From an uncultured Opitutaceae bacterium (GTDB lineage Bacteria; Verrucomicrobiota; Verrucomicrobiia; Opitutales; Opitutaceae), in contig CAITBM010000111.1 of assembly GCA_903890485.1 (NCBI GenBank), positions 1-64,000 on the forward strand: a stretch of DNA of 64,000 nt, written 5' to 3'. The notes below the pieces were generated by a model. That model was not told the DNA's origin, searched no databases, and saw nothing but the letters and a program-made list of their open reading frames with translations. The position numbers and the translations under genes are program-made. The stretch's first letter is position 1, and each line of letters begins with the position of its first letter. This document shows, one piece after another, positions 17,422 to 25,299 of the stretch.

Positions 17422-18081
17422 ATGACAGGACGCCTCATTGCCGTGGGCGACATCCACGGATGCCACGCCGAATTCGCCGAGATGCTCTCGCAGCTCGAGC
17501 TGAAGGCCGACGACCGCCTGGTGCTCCTCGGGGACTTGGTCAACCGGGGACCCGACAGCGTGAAGGTGCTCGAGCTCGCCCGATCGACGGGCGCCATCTC
17601 GCTGCTCGGCAACCACGAGCTGCGGCTCCTCAAGTTCAAGAGGACCGGGGACCGCAAGTACATGAAGGAGCATGACCTTCAGACGTTTGATTCCCTGCGG
17701 CCGCAGGACTGGGCGTACCTGGAGTCGATGCAGCTCACCTACGAGGAGGCGGACCTCAACACGGTCTTTGTCCACGGGGGATTCCTCCCGAACGAGCCCT
17801 GGCAGAAGCAGCCCTCCGAGGTGGTAACCCGGGTGCAGGTGATCGACAAAGACGGGCGGGCCCGCAAGAGGGCCGACGCACCCGAGGCCCCGTCCTGGGC
17901 CGACCTCTGGGGCGGCCCTCCCTTTGTGGTCTACGGGCACACGCCGAGGGCCGAGGTCTACAAGCTGAAGTGGTCGATCGGCATCGACACGGCGTGCGTC
18001 CTGGGCGGCTCCCTGACGGCGTACATCCTCCCCGAGCGGCGCATCCTGCAGGTGAAGGCGCGCCAGCGCTATTTCCCATGA
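17422..18081 (+). CDS. Calcineurin-like metallophosphoesterase
   Basis: 219 aa with all motifs of the PP1/ApaH superfamily: GDIHGCH, GDLVNRGPDS, GNHE, VHGG and YGHTP. These bind two metal ions and activate water. The compact length and motif pattern fit bacterial PrpA-like Ser/Thr phosphatases or ApaH-like diadenosine tetraphosphatases; I cannot separate these by eye. First gene of a three-gene operon: its stop overlaps the next start by 4 nt (ATGA). Confidence 0.88.
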   Translation: MTGRLIAVGDIHGCHAEFAEMLSQLELKADDRLVLLGDLVNRGPDSVKVLELARSTGAISLLGNHELRLLKFKRTGDRKYMKEHDLQTFDSLRPQDWAYLESMQLTYEEADLNTVFVHGGFLPNEPWQKQPSEVVTRVQVIDKDGRARKRADAPEAPSWADLWGGPPFVVYGHTPRAEVYKLKWSIGIDTACVLGGSLTAYILPERRILQVKARQRYFP

Positions 18082-18641
18082 GCGCCCCCGAGCGGCTTGA
18101 GGGAGCCCTCCTCCTTTGCCTGGACATGCAGCCGGTGTTTGTCCGCGCGGTCGACGAAGGGGAGCAGGTCCTGAGGCGGTGCCAGTTCGCGATTCAAGCG
18201 GCCCGGGGTGTGGGCATCCCGGTCGCCTTCACTGAACAGGTCCCCGCAAAACTCGGTGCAACGGACCCCCGGCTCCTGGACCTGGTGGAGTCTCCCGTGG
18301 TCTTCGCAAAGGACACGTTTTCGGCGCTCGCCCCCTCCTGCCCAGCCCGTGCCGCGCTCACCGGGTCCGGCAACCTTGAGCACCTGATCCTCTGCGGCGT
18401 GGAAACCCCCATCTGCGTCTACCAGACGGCTCTCGACGCGCTCAAGTCGGGCCTCATGGTGACCCTCCTCGCGGACTGCGTCGGGGCCCGAAGGCTAACC
18501 GATGCGGCCACCTGCCTGGACTCCCTTGCGCGGGCAGGCGCCCACGTCCTGCCCTCGGAGACCGTATTCTACAGCGTGCTCGGCGGCACCTCCCATCCGT
18601 TTTTCAAGGCCTACACCCAACTCGTCAAATCCCATGGCTGA
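18078..18641 (+). CDS. Isochorismatase-like cysteine hydrolase
   Basis: 187 aa from ATG 18078. Catalytic triad positions are visible: Asp in LLLCLDMQ, Lys in VVFAKDTF and Cys in CGVETPICVYQTA, with the cis-peptide segment just before the Cys. This is the YcaC/nicotinamidase-like hydrolase fold; the substrate is unknown. It overlaps the phosphatase by 4 nt and the next gene by 8 nt, so the three proteins are made together. Confidence 0.85.
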   Translation: MSAPERLEGALLLCLDMQPVFVRAVDEGEQVLRRCQFAIQAARGVGIPVAFTEQVPAKLGATDPRLLDLVESPVVFAKDTFSALAPSCPARAALTGSGNLEHLILCGVETPICVYQTALDALKSGLMVTLLADCVGARRLTDAATCLDSLARAGAHVLPSETVFYSVLGGTSHPFFKAYTQLVKSHG

Positions 18642-19626
18642 AGCCTCCCCGGCCCTTCAAAGCGTCCGCGACCTGAAAGCCCCGGACGGCGCCCCGAACC
18701 GGGCGTTCACAAGCATCCTGGTGCTGCGCAAGGTGACCCTCAAGACGGCCTCCAACGGAAACCCGTTCCTGAGCGTCGAGCTCGGGGACCGCACCGGCTC
18801 CTTCACCTGCACCGTGTTTTCCGACGGACCCGCATTCGAGTCCGTGCGCTCGGCCGGCGAGGGGGCGGTCCTGCGGGTCGAGGGGAAGGTCGAGACCTAC
18901 CAGGGGAGGCTGTCCCCGAAGCTCACCCGGGCGTCACTTGTGCCCCCAGAGGAGCTTGGCCAGGCCGACGTCATCGCGAACCTGGTCGAGACCGCCCCCG
19001 AGGACGGCGATCTCCTCTGGAAGGAATTCATCCTCTTCGCGGACTCGATCGGACACCCGGAGCTTAGGTCCACGGTCCGGAACGTGATGGAGGAGATTGG
19101 CGAGACCTTCCGCACCGCCCCCGCGGCCACGTTCATGCACCACGCCTACAGGCACGGGCTGGTCGAGCACACGGTCCACATGGCGCGCGCCTGCAGGGCC
19201 CTCCTTCCCCTCTACAAGGAGGTCGACCCTGACCTGGCCATGGCGGGCATCCTCCTTCACGACACGGGCAAGACGATCGAGTACGAGGGGACGCTCGCCT
19301 CAAAGCGCGGGCGGAAGGGAATCCTCCAGGGTCACGTGGTGCTCGGCTACCAGCTGGTCCGAAAGGCGGCGCTCAAGGCCAAGCTCGACCCGGACCGCAC
19401 CGAGCGCCTGGAGCACATCATCCTGAGCCACCAGGGAAAACCCGAATGGGGGGCGGCCGTCATGGCCGCAACCCCCGAGGCCGTGTTTGTCTCGATGATC
19501 GACAACCTGGACGCGCGGATGGGAATGGTGCAGCGGGCGCTCAGGACGGCCCCCGAGGGCGACGAGTTCACGGAGAAGATCCTTGGCCTGGAGGCGCCGC
19601 TCCTCCTTAAAAAGCTGCCGCGCTAG
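18634..19626 (+). CDS. OB-fold/HD-domain 3'-5' exoribonuclease, YhaM-like
   Basis: 330 aa from ATG 18634. N-terminal OB-fold nucleic-acid-binding domain (about 30-115: LRKVTLKTASNGNPFLSVEL, LRVEGKVETYQGRL). An HD phosphohydrolase domain follows (about 165-310), with HHAYRHGLVEHTVHM, ILLHDTGKT, the His of QGHVVLGYQL and HIILSHQGKPEWG. This arrangement is that of YhaM/CBF1 nucleases of Firmicutes. It would trim RNA or single-stranded DNA with a divalent metal. Last gene of the operon starting at 17422. Confidence 0.85.
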   Translation: MAEASPALQSVRDLKAPDGAPNRAFTSILVLRKVTLKTASNGNPFLSVELGDRTGSFTCTVFSDGPAFESVRSAGEGAVLRVEGKVETYQGRLSPKLTRASLVPPEELGQADVIANLVETAPEDGDLLWKEFILFADSIGHPELRSTVRNVMEEIGETFRTAPAATFMHHAYRHGLVEHTVHMARACRALLPLYKEVDPDLAMAGILLHDTGKTIEYEGTLASKRGRKGILQGHVVLGYQLVRKAALKAKLDPDRTERLEHIILSHQGKPEWGAAVMAATPEAVFVSMIDNLDARMGMVQRALRTAPEGDEFTEKILGLEAPLLLKKLPR

Positions 19627-19640
19627 CCCAGGGGCCCGCC

Positions 19641-19660
19641 AGGCGCACCGTCTGGCGCCT
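19641..19660. terminator. Candidate hairpin between convergent genes
   Basis: AGGCGC and GCGCCT pair perfectly across an 8-nt loop, between the stop of the HD nuclease (19626) and the stop of pilT (19659). No T-tract, so a Rho-dependent or bidirectional boundary is the most that can be said. Confidence 0.3.
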
Positions 19661-20741
19661 AGACCTCGCGAAGTCGGGCTCCCATCGCAAGGAGCTTGTC
19701 CCTCATCACGACCGGGTCCTGCGCCTTCTCCAGGGCCTCGTCCGGGGAAACCAGCTCCCGGTTCACGAGGTTCATCAGGTGCGTGTCCATGGTGATCATG
19801 CCCAGGTTCGCGCCCGTCTGGATGTCCGAGGTGATGCGGAAGGTCTTGTTCTCGCGGATCAGGGATGCGATCGAGCTCGTGTTGACCATGATCTCGTAGC
19901 CCGCGATGCGGCCGCCGCCGATCTTCTTGCATAGCACCTGGGAAATGACCGACACCAGCGACGAGGCGAGCTGAGTCCGGATCATGTCCTTCATGTTCGC
20001 CGGGAAGGCGTCCACGATGCGGTCGATGGTCTTGGCGGCGCTGTTCGTGTGGAGGGTGCCAAAGACCAGGTGGCCCGTCTCGGCGGCGCTGATTGCCGCC
20101 TCGATCGTCTCCAGGTCTCGCATTTCACCGACCAGGATGATGTCGGGGTCCTGGCGGAGGGCGCGCCGGATGGCCTCCGAGAAACTCGGGACGTCGACAT
20201 GCACCTCGCGCTGCGTGACCACGCAGCGCTTGTGGTTGTGGTAGTACTCGATCGGGTCCTCGATCGTGATGATGTGGCCGTCCCGGTTCTCGTTAACGTA
20301 GTTGATCATCGACGCCAGGGTCGTCGACTTGCCGGAGCCCGTCGGCCCGGTCACCAGGATCAGTCCGCGCGGGCGTTAAAGGAGTTCTCGGATCTTGTCG
20401 GGCATGCCGATGTCCCTTAGGCCGAACATCCGGTTCGGGATCTGCCGGAGCACCATGCCGTAGTTGCCCTTGCTTTTGAGCACCGAGACGCGGAACCGCG
20501 CCTTCTCCATGTAGGCGAAGCCGAAGTCAGCTCCGCCGTTCAATTTCGTGCTCTGGATGTGCACGTCGGGGGTGATCGAGAGCATCAGCTTCTCGGTGTC
20601 GATCGGCTGGAGCGGGGGCCCGTCGATCGGCGTCATGCTGCCCGAGAGCCGGAGCGTCGGTGGCTGGCCCACCTGCAGATGGAGGTCGGAGGCGTTTTGC
20701 TCGAAGACGAGTTCGAGCAGTTCGTTCATCTCGTAGCTCAT
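19659..20741 (-). pseudogene. pilT: Type IV pilus retraction ATPase PilT with an in-frame TAA
   Basis: One continuous frame of 361 codons, the normal PilT length, interrupted only by TAA at 20378-20376 (codon 122). Before it: [21 protein letters not shown] and the N-terminal PAS-like domain, ending IRELL. After it: [19 protein letters not shown] (Walker A), the Asp box [10 protein letters not shown], Walker B ILVGEMRD and the His box [12 protein letters not shown] Ser codon TCA changed to TAA by one base would explain it. A GTG just before TGPTGSGK could restart translation, giving a motor domain without its N-domain. Either the cell lacks this PilT or the base is a sequencing error. It lies 25 bp after rho. 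Confidence 0.85.
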
Positions 20742-20766
20742 GGTGGGCCTGGGTTCTTTGGGCGCC

Positions 20767-22602
20767 CTATTGGCGGCTCAAGGTGAGGAGGAATTCAGCG
20801 TTGGATTTGGTCTTCTTCAAGCGCTGAATCAACATTTCCATGGACTCGATCGGACCCAGGCCCTGCATGGCGCGCCTCAGTCCGAAGATCCGCTGGAGCT
20901 CCTCGGGATGGTAGATCAGCTCCTCCTTGCGGGTGCCCGACCGGTCGATGTTGATCGCGGGGAAGATCCGGCGCTCCACGAGGCCGCGGTCCAGGTGCAG
21001 CTCCATGTTGCCGGTTCCCTTGAACTCCTCGAAGATGATCTCGTCGGCGCGGCTTCCCGTGTCGACAAGCGCCGTCCCGATGATGGTCAGGCTTCCCGCG
21101 CCCTCGATGTTGCGGGCGGCGCCGAAGAACCGCTTCGGCTTCTGCAGGGCGTTCGACTCGAGTCCGCCCGACATGATCTTTCCCCCGCTTCCGGCCAATG
21201 CGTTGTAGGCGCGCGCCAGGCGCGTGATCGAGTCGAGGAGGATGACGACGTGTTCGCCCTGCTCCACGAGCCTGCGGGCCTTCTCCCCGACCATTTCGGC
21301 CGCGTGGACGTGGCTCTCGGGGGACTCGTCGAAGGTCGAGGACACGACCTCGCCCTTGGTGTGGCGCCTGAAGTCGGTCACCTCCTCGGGACGCTCGTCC
21401 ACCAGGAGCAGGATCAGCTTGGCGAAGGGGCTGTTCTCCGAGATCGAGTTGGCGATGTTCTGCAGCAGGATCGTCTTGCCGGTCCTTGGAGGGGCGACAA
21501 TCAGGCCGCGCTGGCCGAAGCCAATCGGGGTGAGGATGTCGACCGCGCGCATCGACACGTCCTTCTGGATGTCCACGTCCTCGAGCAGGATCCTCTTCAG
21601 AGGATAGTAAGGGATGAGCTCCTCGAATGGGGTGACCTTGGAGATCTCCTCGGGCTCCTTGCCCATGACGCTGTCGATCCGGATCACCGAGGGGCAGCGC
21701 TCGCCGTCGCGCGGCGGCTGGATCAGGACATCGACCTGATGGCCCCGCTTGAGCCCGTAGCGCCTCACCAGGCTCTCGGGCAGGTAGGCGTCCTCCGGGT
21801 AGAGCCGGTAGTTCACCTTCTCGTGGACGATGAAATAACCCTGGTCGGTCTGGTCGATGTAACCCCTGTCCGCGAGCGCGGTCTTCTCCTCGGTCGCCTT
21901 GGCGAAGATCTGGGGAAGCAGTTGGAGGCGGTTCGGCGCGCCCTCGAAGGGCACCTTCAGCCCGCGGGCGAAGGCGATCAGGTCTGCGAGGTTGAGCCCG
22001 TAGAGGTGGTCGAGGTAGAGCGGTTCACCCTTGCCCGAGGAGATCTCCTTGGCGAGGGCGTCGAGCGCCGCCAGGTCCGCGAATCGGGCGGGATCAGGAA
22101 GGTCCCCGTAGATTGGCTGCGGGGTCGGGGGTGGGGGCTGCTGGGGAAAACGGGGCGCTCCGCCCCCGCCACCACCGCCGCCGGGCTGCCAGGGACCGCC
22201 GCCGTGGCGGCCCCGCTTGCGCTTGTTGCGCTTCCACGAATTGCGGTCCTGCCACTCGCCGCGGCCGCCGCCCTGCCCCTGATTTGGGTTGTTCTGTCGG
22301 CCCTCGTCCTGACGGCCATCGCTTTGGCCGGAATCGCCACTTGCGGGCTGGTCCGAGCCGACGTCCCGCGGGGAGTTGCCACCCTGGGGCTCCTGGCGAG
22401 GGGCGGGGGCAGGCTGGGACTGCTCGGGGGGCGGCGCCGGTTCAGGCCGGGGTTCGGGAACAAAGATCTGGGCCTTGGGCTCCTCGCGTGCCACCTCGGG
22501 TTCGGCGGCCGCCTTGCGCGTGCGGGGCCGTCCGCGCTTTGCGGGTTTGGCGCTCGCCTCAGGGGCGGAAGTTTCGTCGTCGGACTTGGGAGGAAGGGAC
22601 AT
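20767..22602 (-). CDS. rho: Transcription termination factor Rho, long form with disordered N-terminus
   Basis: 611 aa. Residues 1-165 are low-complexity: Lys/Pro/Glu first, then Gln/Gly/Asp/Asn/Arg-rich with a run of eight Gly near 140. Such insertions occur in many high-GC phyla. A Rho_N-like helical segment ([10 protein letters not shown]...[11 protein letters not shown]) and a canonical OB RNA-binding domain (GYFIV...[16 protein letters not shown]) follow. The motor core shows [39 protein letters not shown], the Q-loop [20 protein letters not shown] and the R-loop [14 protein letters not shown]. All key residues are present, so this is the housekeeping Rho. Its start overlaps the coaE end by 44 nt. 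Confidence 0.95.
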   Translation of the reverse strand: MSLPPKSDDETSAPEASAKPAKRGRPRTRKAAAEPEVAREEPKAQIFVPEPRPEPAPPPEQSQPAPAPRQEPQGGNSPRDVGSDQPASGDSGQSDGRQDEGRQNNPNQGQGGGRGEWQDRNSWKRNKRKRGRHGGGPWQPGGGGGGGGAPRFPQQPPPPTPQPIYGDLPDPARFADLAALDALAKEISSGKGEPLYLDHLYGLNLADLIAFARGLKVPFEGAPNRLQLLPQIFAKATEEKTALADRGYIDQTDQGYFIVHEKVNYRLYPEDAYLPESLVRRYGLKRGHQVDVLIQPPRDGERCPSVIRIDSVMGKEPEEISKVTPFEELIPYYPLKRILLEDVDIQKDVSMRAVDILTPIGFGQRGLIVAPPRTGKTILLQNIANSISENSPFAKLILLLVDERPEEVTDFRRHTKGEVVSSTFDESPESHVHAAEMVGEKARRLVEQGEHVVILLDSITRLARAYNALAGSGGKIMSGGLESNALQKPKRFFGAARNIEGAGSLTIIGTALVDTGSRADEIIFEEFKGTGNMELHLDRGLVERRIFPAINIDRSGTRKEELIYHPEELQRIFGLRRAMQGLGPIESMEMLIQRLKKTKSNAEFLLTLSRQ

Positions 22603-23212
22603 CAGGGTTTTCTGGGAAGTGTGCGCCTGCCTTGGCCGGGTAGAGGGAATCCACGATGCGGTCGACCTGGGACTTTAGGAATCCGGTTGAACCGTCATTC
22701 CATAGGACAAGATCGGACAGCTCGATTTTCCGAGCCAGTGGCAATTGCTTAGATATGCGTTGCTCGGCGAGCGCTCGGTCCAAACCGCGCTGCTCCAAAC
22801 GAGCGAGTTGCGAGCGCTGATCAGAGGCGACGCACACCGTGAAATCAAACCAATTCTCCATGGCCTTCTCGAAGAGGAGGGGCACCTCGACGAGCCAGTC
22901 GGCCCCCGGGGCCGACCGGAGCATCTCCCGCAGGAGGCTGAAGTATACGGGATGCGTAAGATCCTCCAGCCAAATTCTTTCCGGATCATCTCGAAACACT
23001 ATGTTGGCCAAGGCCGGGCGGTCCACGACGCCCGTGGGAAGGAAAACTCCGTCCCCAAAATGGGCGCGGACGGCAGCGGTGATCGGGGCCTGGGTGAACA
23101 CCTGCTCCCGGACGACGAGATCCGAGTCCACATGGCGGAAGCCGCGCTCGGCAAAAAGCTTCGCCGTCGTGGATTTGCCGCAGCCAAAGCCTCCAGTCAG
23201 TCCGAGGATCAT
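22559..23212 (-). CDS. coaE: Dephospho-CoA kinase
   Basis: 217 aa from ATG 23212 (MILGLTGGFGCGKST, with the P-loop at the very start, as usual for CoaE). Other family marks: HVDSDLVVREQV, WLVEVPLLFEK, VCVASDQRSQLARLEQRG and the lid region RISKQLPLARK. It phosphorylates the 3'-OH of dephospho-CoA in the last step of CoA synthesis. The 3' end overlaps the start of the long rho by 44 nt, a coaE-rho pairing that I recall from other Verrucomicrobia. Confidence 0.93.
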   Translation of the reverse strand: MILGLTGGFGCGKSTTAKLFAERGFRHVDSDLVVREQVFTQAPITAAVRAHFGDGVFLPTGVVDRPALANIVFRDDPERIWLEDLTHPVYFSLLREMLRSAPGADWLVEVPLLFEKAMENWFDFTVCVASDQRSQLARLEQRGLDRALAEQRISKQLPLARKIELSDLVLWNDGSTGFLKSQVDRIVDSLYPAKAGAHFPENPDVPSSQVRRRNFRP

Positions 23213-23304
23213 TTTAGGTAAGGGGCCATCCAACACGGAAACCCATCCAAATCAACTTCCTGCTGGAGAATTGTGCTCGGGCGCCCTCCAGCTTGTGCAC
23301 GACT

Positions 23305-24105
23305 TCAGGCCGAGTCCACGCTGCGGGACCTGAACGTCCAGAGAAGCGGTGCCAGACGGCCGACATCCGCTACCTTGGCCGAAAAGCCGCGCGGGTCCGA
23401 GGCAAACCGAAACAGCCATCCCAGGGCGAGGCGGTCTGCCCACACCGGAATCCGTGTCTGGCGACCCGACAAGAAAGCGATCGCTCCGCCGATGCACAGG
23501 ATCGCCGGCGTGGATTCTAGCTGCGTGCGCAGGTACCATCCGAGGCGTTCCTGGACCCCTCCACTGAGCGCGATGACGACCAGCTTGGGGCGCTGCTCCC
23601 GGATCGCCGCCAGGAGCAGGGGATCGGCCAGGGGTCCCTGTCTTGGGTAGAGGGGCGCAACATAGGCCGCCCGGTCGTCCACTGAAAAGCCCTGGCTGCG
23701 CAACCAGGCGCAGTTGCCCTGGGAATCGGCCACCGAAGGCATGACCCAGAACGTGTCGCCCTTGGACCGGAATTGTCCCTGGGAAAAGAGGCCCCGCAGT
23801 AGCCTCAGCCCTGAGATCCTCCTCACGCGCTCCCCAGTTAGAAGCAGCCACAGGAGCACCATTAATGAGCTATCCGTGATCGCCAGGTCCGCACCCTCCA
23901 TGGCCGCCTTGTGGGCCGGGTCGTCCTCCATGCGAACCATCACAGGAGCCGACGGGGCAACGATTAGCCCACCTTGGGCAATCCGCTCCAGGAGTCCATC
24001 GAGGTCGCCGATGTAGAACCTTACCCCAAGAATCGTCCTGAATTGGTCCGGCACCGGGCAATACCATCGGAAGAGCAAAAACCGTGAAAGCGCAAAATGG
24101 CCCAC
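23305..24105 (-). CDS. WecG/TagA/CpsF-family glycosyltransferase
   Basis: About 266 aa with the GT26 pattern: ILGVRFYIGDLDGLLERI near the start, a VAPSAPVMVRM segment where the family has the TPN loop, the Asp-containing ADLAITDSSLMV, RISGLRLL, and the C-terminal part KLVVIALSGGVQE, ILCIGGAIAFLSG and WLFRFASDP. It would add a sugar to a lipid carrier in surface-polysaccharide or teichoic-like synthesis. The usual D-G-x-G after the catalytic Asp is D-S-S here, a departure. The start is unclear: the only ATG (24165) lies inside the opposite-strand tRNA-Glu, so GTG 24105 or GTG 24054 is more likely. Confidence 0.7.
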   Translation of the reverse strand: MGHFALSRFLLFRWYCPVPDQFRTILGVRFYIGDLDGLLERIAQGGLIVAPSAPVMVRMEDDPAHKAAMEGADLAITDSSLMVLLWLLLTGERVRRISGLRLLRGLFSQGQFRSKGDTFWVMPSVADSQGNCAWLRSQGFSVDDRAAYVAPLYPRQGPLADPLLLAAIREQRPKLVVIALSGGVQERLGWYLRTQLESTPAILCIGGAIAFLSGRQTRIPVWADRLALGWLFRFASDPRGFSAKVADVGRLAPLLWTFRSRSVDSA

Positions 24106-24157
24106 TCGCAGCTTGACGATGGCCGTCAAATTTGGAGTTTTCTTCTTTCCGCTGTAC

Positions 24158-24232
24158 GCCCTCATCGTCTAGCGGCTAGGACAGCGGGTTCTCAACTCGT
24201 TAACCGGGGTTCGATTCCCCGTGAGGGCGCCA
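24158..24232 (+). tRNA. tRNA-Glu (anticodon CTC)
   Basis: GCCCTCA acceptor arm pairs with TGAGGGC, followed by discriminator G and encoded CCA (24230-24232). The anticodon loop is TTCTCAA, giving anticodon CTC for GAG. D-arm TCGTCTAGCGGCTAGGA and T-arm CGGGGTTCGATTCCCCG are typical of Glu tRNAs. High GC would favour GAG and explain keeping a CTC isoacceptor. Confidence 0.92.
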
Positions 24233-24377
24233 TCGGTTTAGGGCCTCGGGTTCCGGGGTCCCCTGCGCCTGCCCTCGATCCGCACCCAAATGGCTTACCC
24301 GCTTGCCCCAGGGCCACAATCTGGGGGATTTCCTGTTGGCGACGGGGAAAAGGGTCCGTTGAATCGGCCCCAACCCC

Positions 24378-25298
24378 GTGCTCCCGTCCTTCCTCGCCAC
24401 TCTCTTCTTCGCGCTCAACGCGACGTGCGCAAACCACAGCATTCGCCTGCTGGGGACACTGAGGGCAAACCTGAGCCGGCTGGTCATCGGCACCCTGGGA
24501 CTCGCGCTCTTCGCCCACACGCTCGGCGGCGGGTTTTCGAGCAAAGGGACCGCTTGGTTTCTCCTGAGCGGGGTCATAGGCCTCGGGATCGGCGACTTGG
24601 GCACCTACGCCGCCCTGCCCCTGCTGGGCTCGCGGCTCACGGTCCTCATGGTCCAATGCGTCGCGGCCCCGTTGGCGGCCTTCGGCGAATGGTGGTGGCT
24701 GGGGACCAAGCTCACGCTTCCCCAAGTCCTGTGCGGCACCGTGATCCTGGCCGGCGTCGCCCTGGCCCTCGCGCCCAGCCGCTCCAACCCGCACCATGTG
24801 CGCGTGAAGCCGATTGGATTTGTGTACGGGTTCATCGGCGCCTGCGGCCAGGGCCTGGGCGCAGCGCTCGTGAGCCGCAAGGGCGTCATGGTCGCCTCCG
24901 GCGCCGGCGAAGCTGTATCCAACCTTACGTTTGGCCTGACCGCGGCCTACCATCGCCTCCTTGCGGGACTCATCTTCACGCTGGCCTGGTTTCTCCTGCT
25001 GCGGTTCCTCAGGCGGCTTCCAGGGGGCCCGCCACCTGGCGCGACCTTGGGCCGCGCCCCGTGGCTCTGGACCCTTGCCAACGGGCTGGCCGGCCCCCTA
25101 TTGGGCGTCGGCTGTTACCAATGGGCCCTCACCACGACACCCAGCGGGATCGTGCTTCCGATCGTTGCCACCACCCCGCTCTTGTGCGTCCCGATCGCCT
25201 ATTGGCTCGAGGGGGACCGGGCCACGCGGCGCTCCATTGTGGGCGGCGTGGTCGCCGTGGCGGGGTGCGTCGCGCTGGGGCTGGTGACCCGGCACTAG
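24378..25298 (+). CDS. DMT-superfamily (EamA-type) transporter
   Basis: 306 aa, about ten hydrophobic segments in two repeats of five, the drug/metabolite transporter layout. Examples: FLATLFFALNATCANHSI, FLLSGVIGLGIGDLGTYAAL, GTVILAGVALALAPS; second repeat PIGFVYGFIGACGQGLGAALVS, PLLGVGCYQWALTTTPSGIVLPI, GGVVAVAGCVALGLV. The repeat-end LP-x-x-G/IVLPIVATTP motif is characteristic. Substrate unknown. It stands alone after tRNA-Glu and converges on the 25300 membrane protein with a one-base gap. Confidence 0.85.
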   Translation: MLPSFLATLFFALNATCANHSIRLLGTLRANLSRLVIGTLGLALFAHTLGGGFSSKGTAWFLLSGVIGLGIGDLGTYAALPLLGSRLTVLMVQCVAAPLAAFGEWWWLGTKLTLPQVLCGTVILAGVALALAPSRSNPHHVRVKPIGFVYGFIGACGQGLGAALVSRKGVMVASGAGEAVSNLTFGLTAAYHRLLAGLIFTLAWFLLLRFLRRLPGGPPPGATLGRAPWLWTLANGLAGPLLGVGCYQWALTTTPSGIVLPIVATTPLLCVPIAYWLEGDRATRRSIVGGVVAVAGCVALGLVTRH

Positions 25299-25299
25299 G

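Noticed and set aside
12924-22602. Recent tandem duplication of rho
   Set aside because: The two proteins differ strongly in the N-terminus, RNA-binding domain and Q-loop, and are on opposite strands.
20740-22752. 670-aa open frame on the plus strand opposite rho
   Set aside because: Long antisense frame caused by high GC; the minus strand encodes a full Rho with every motif.
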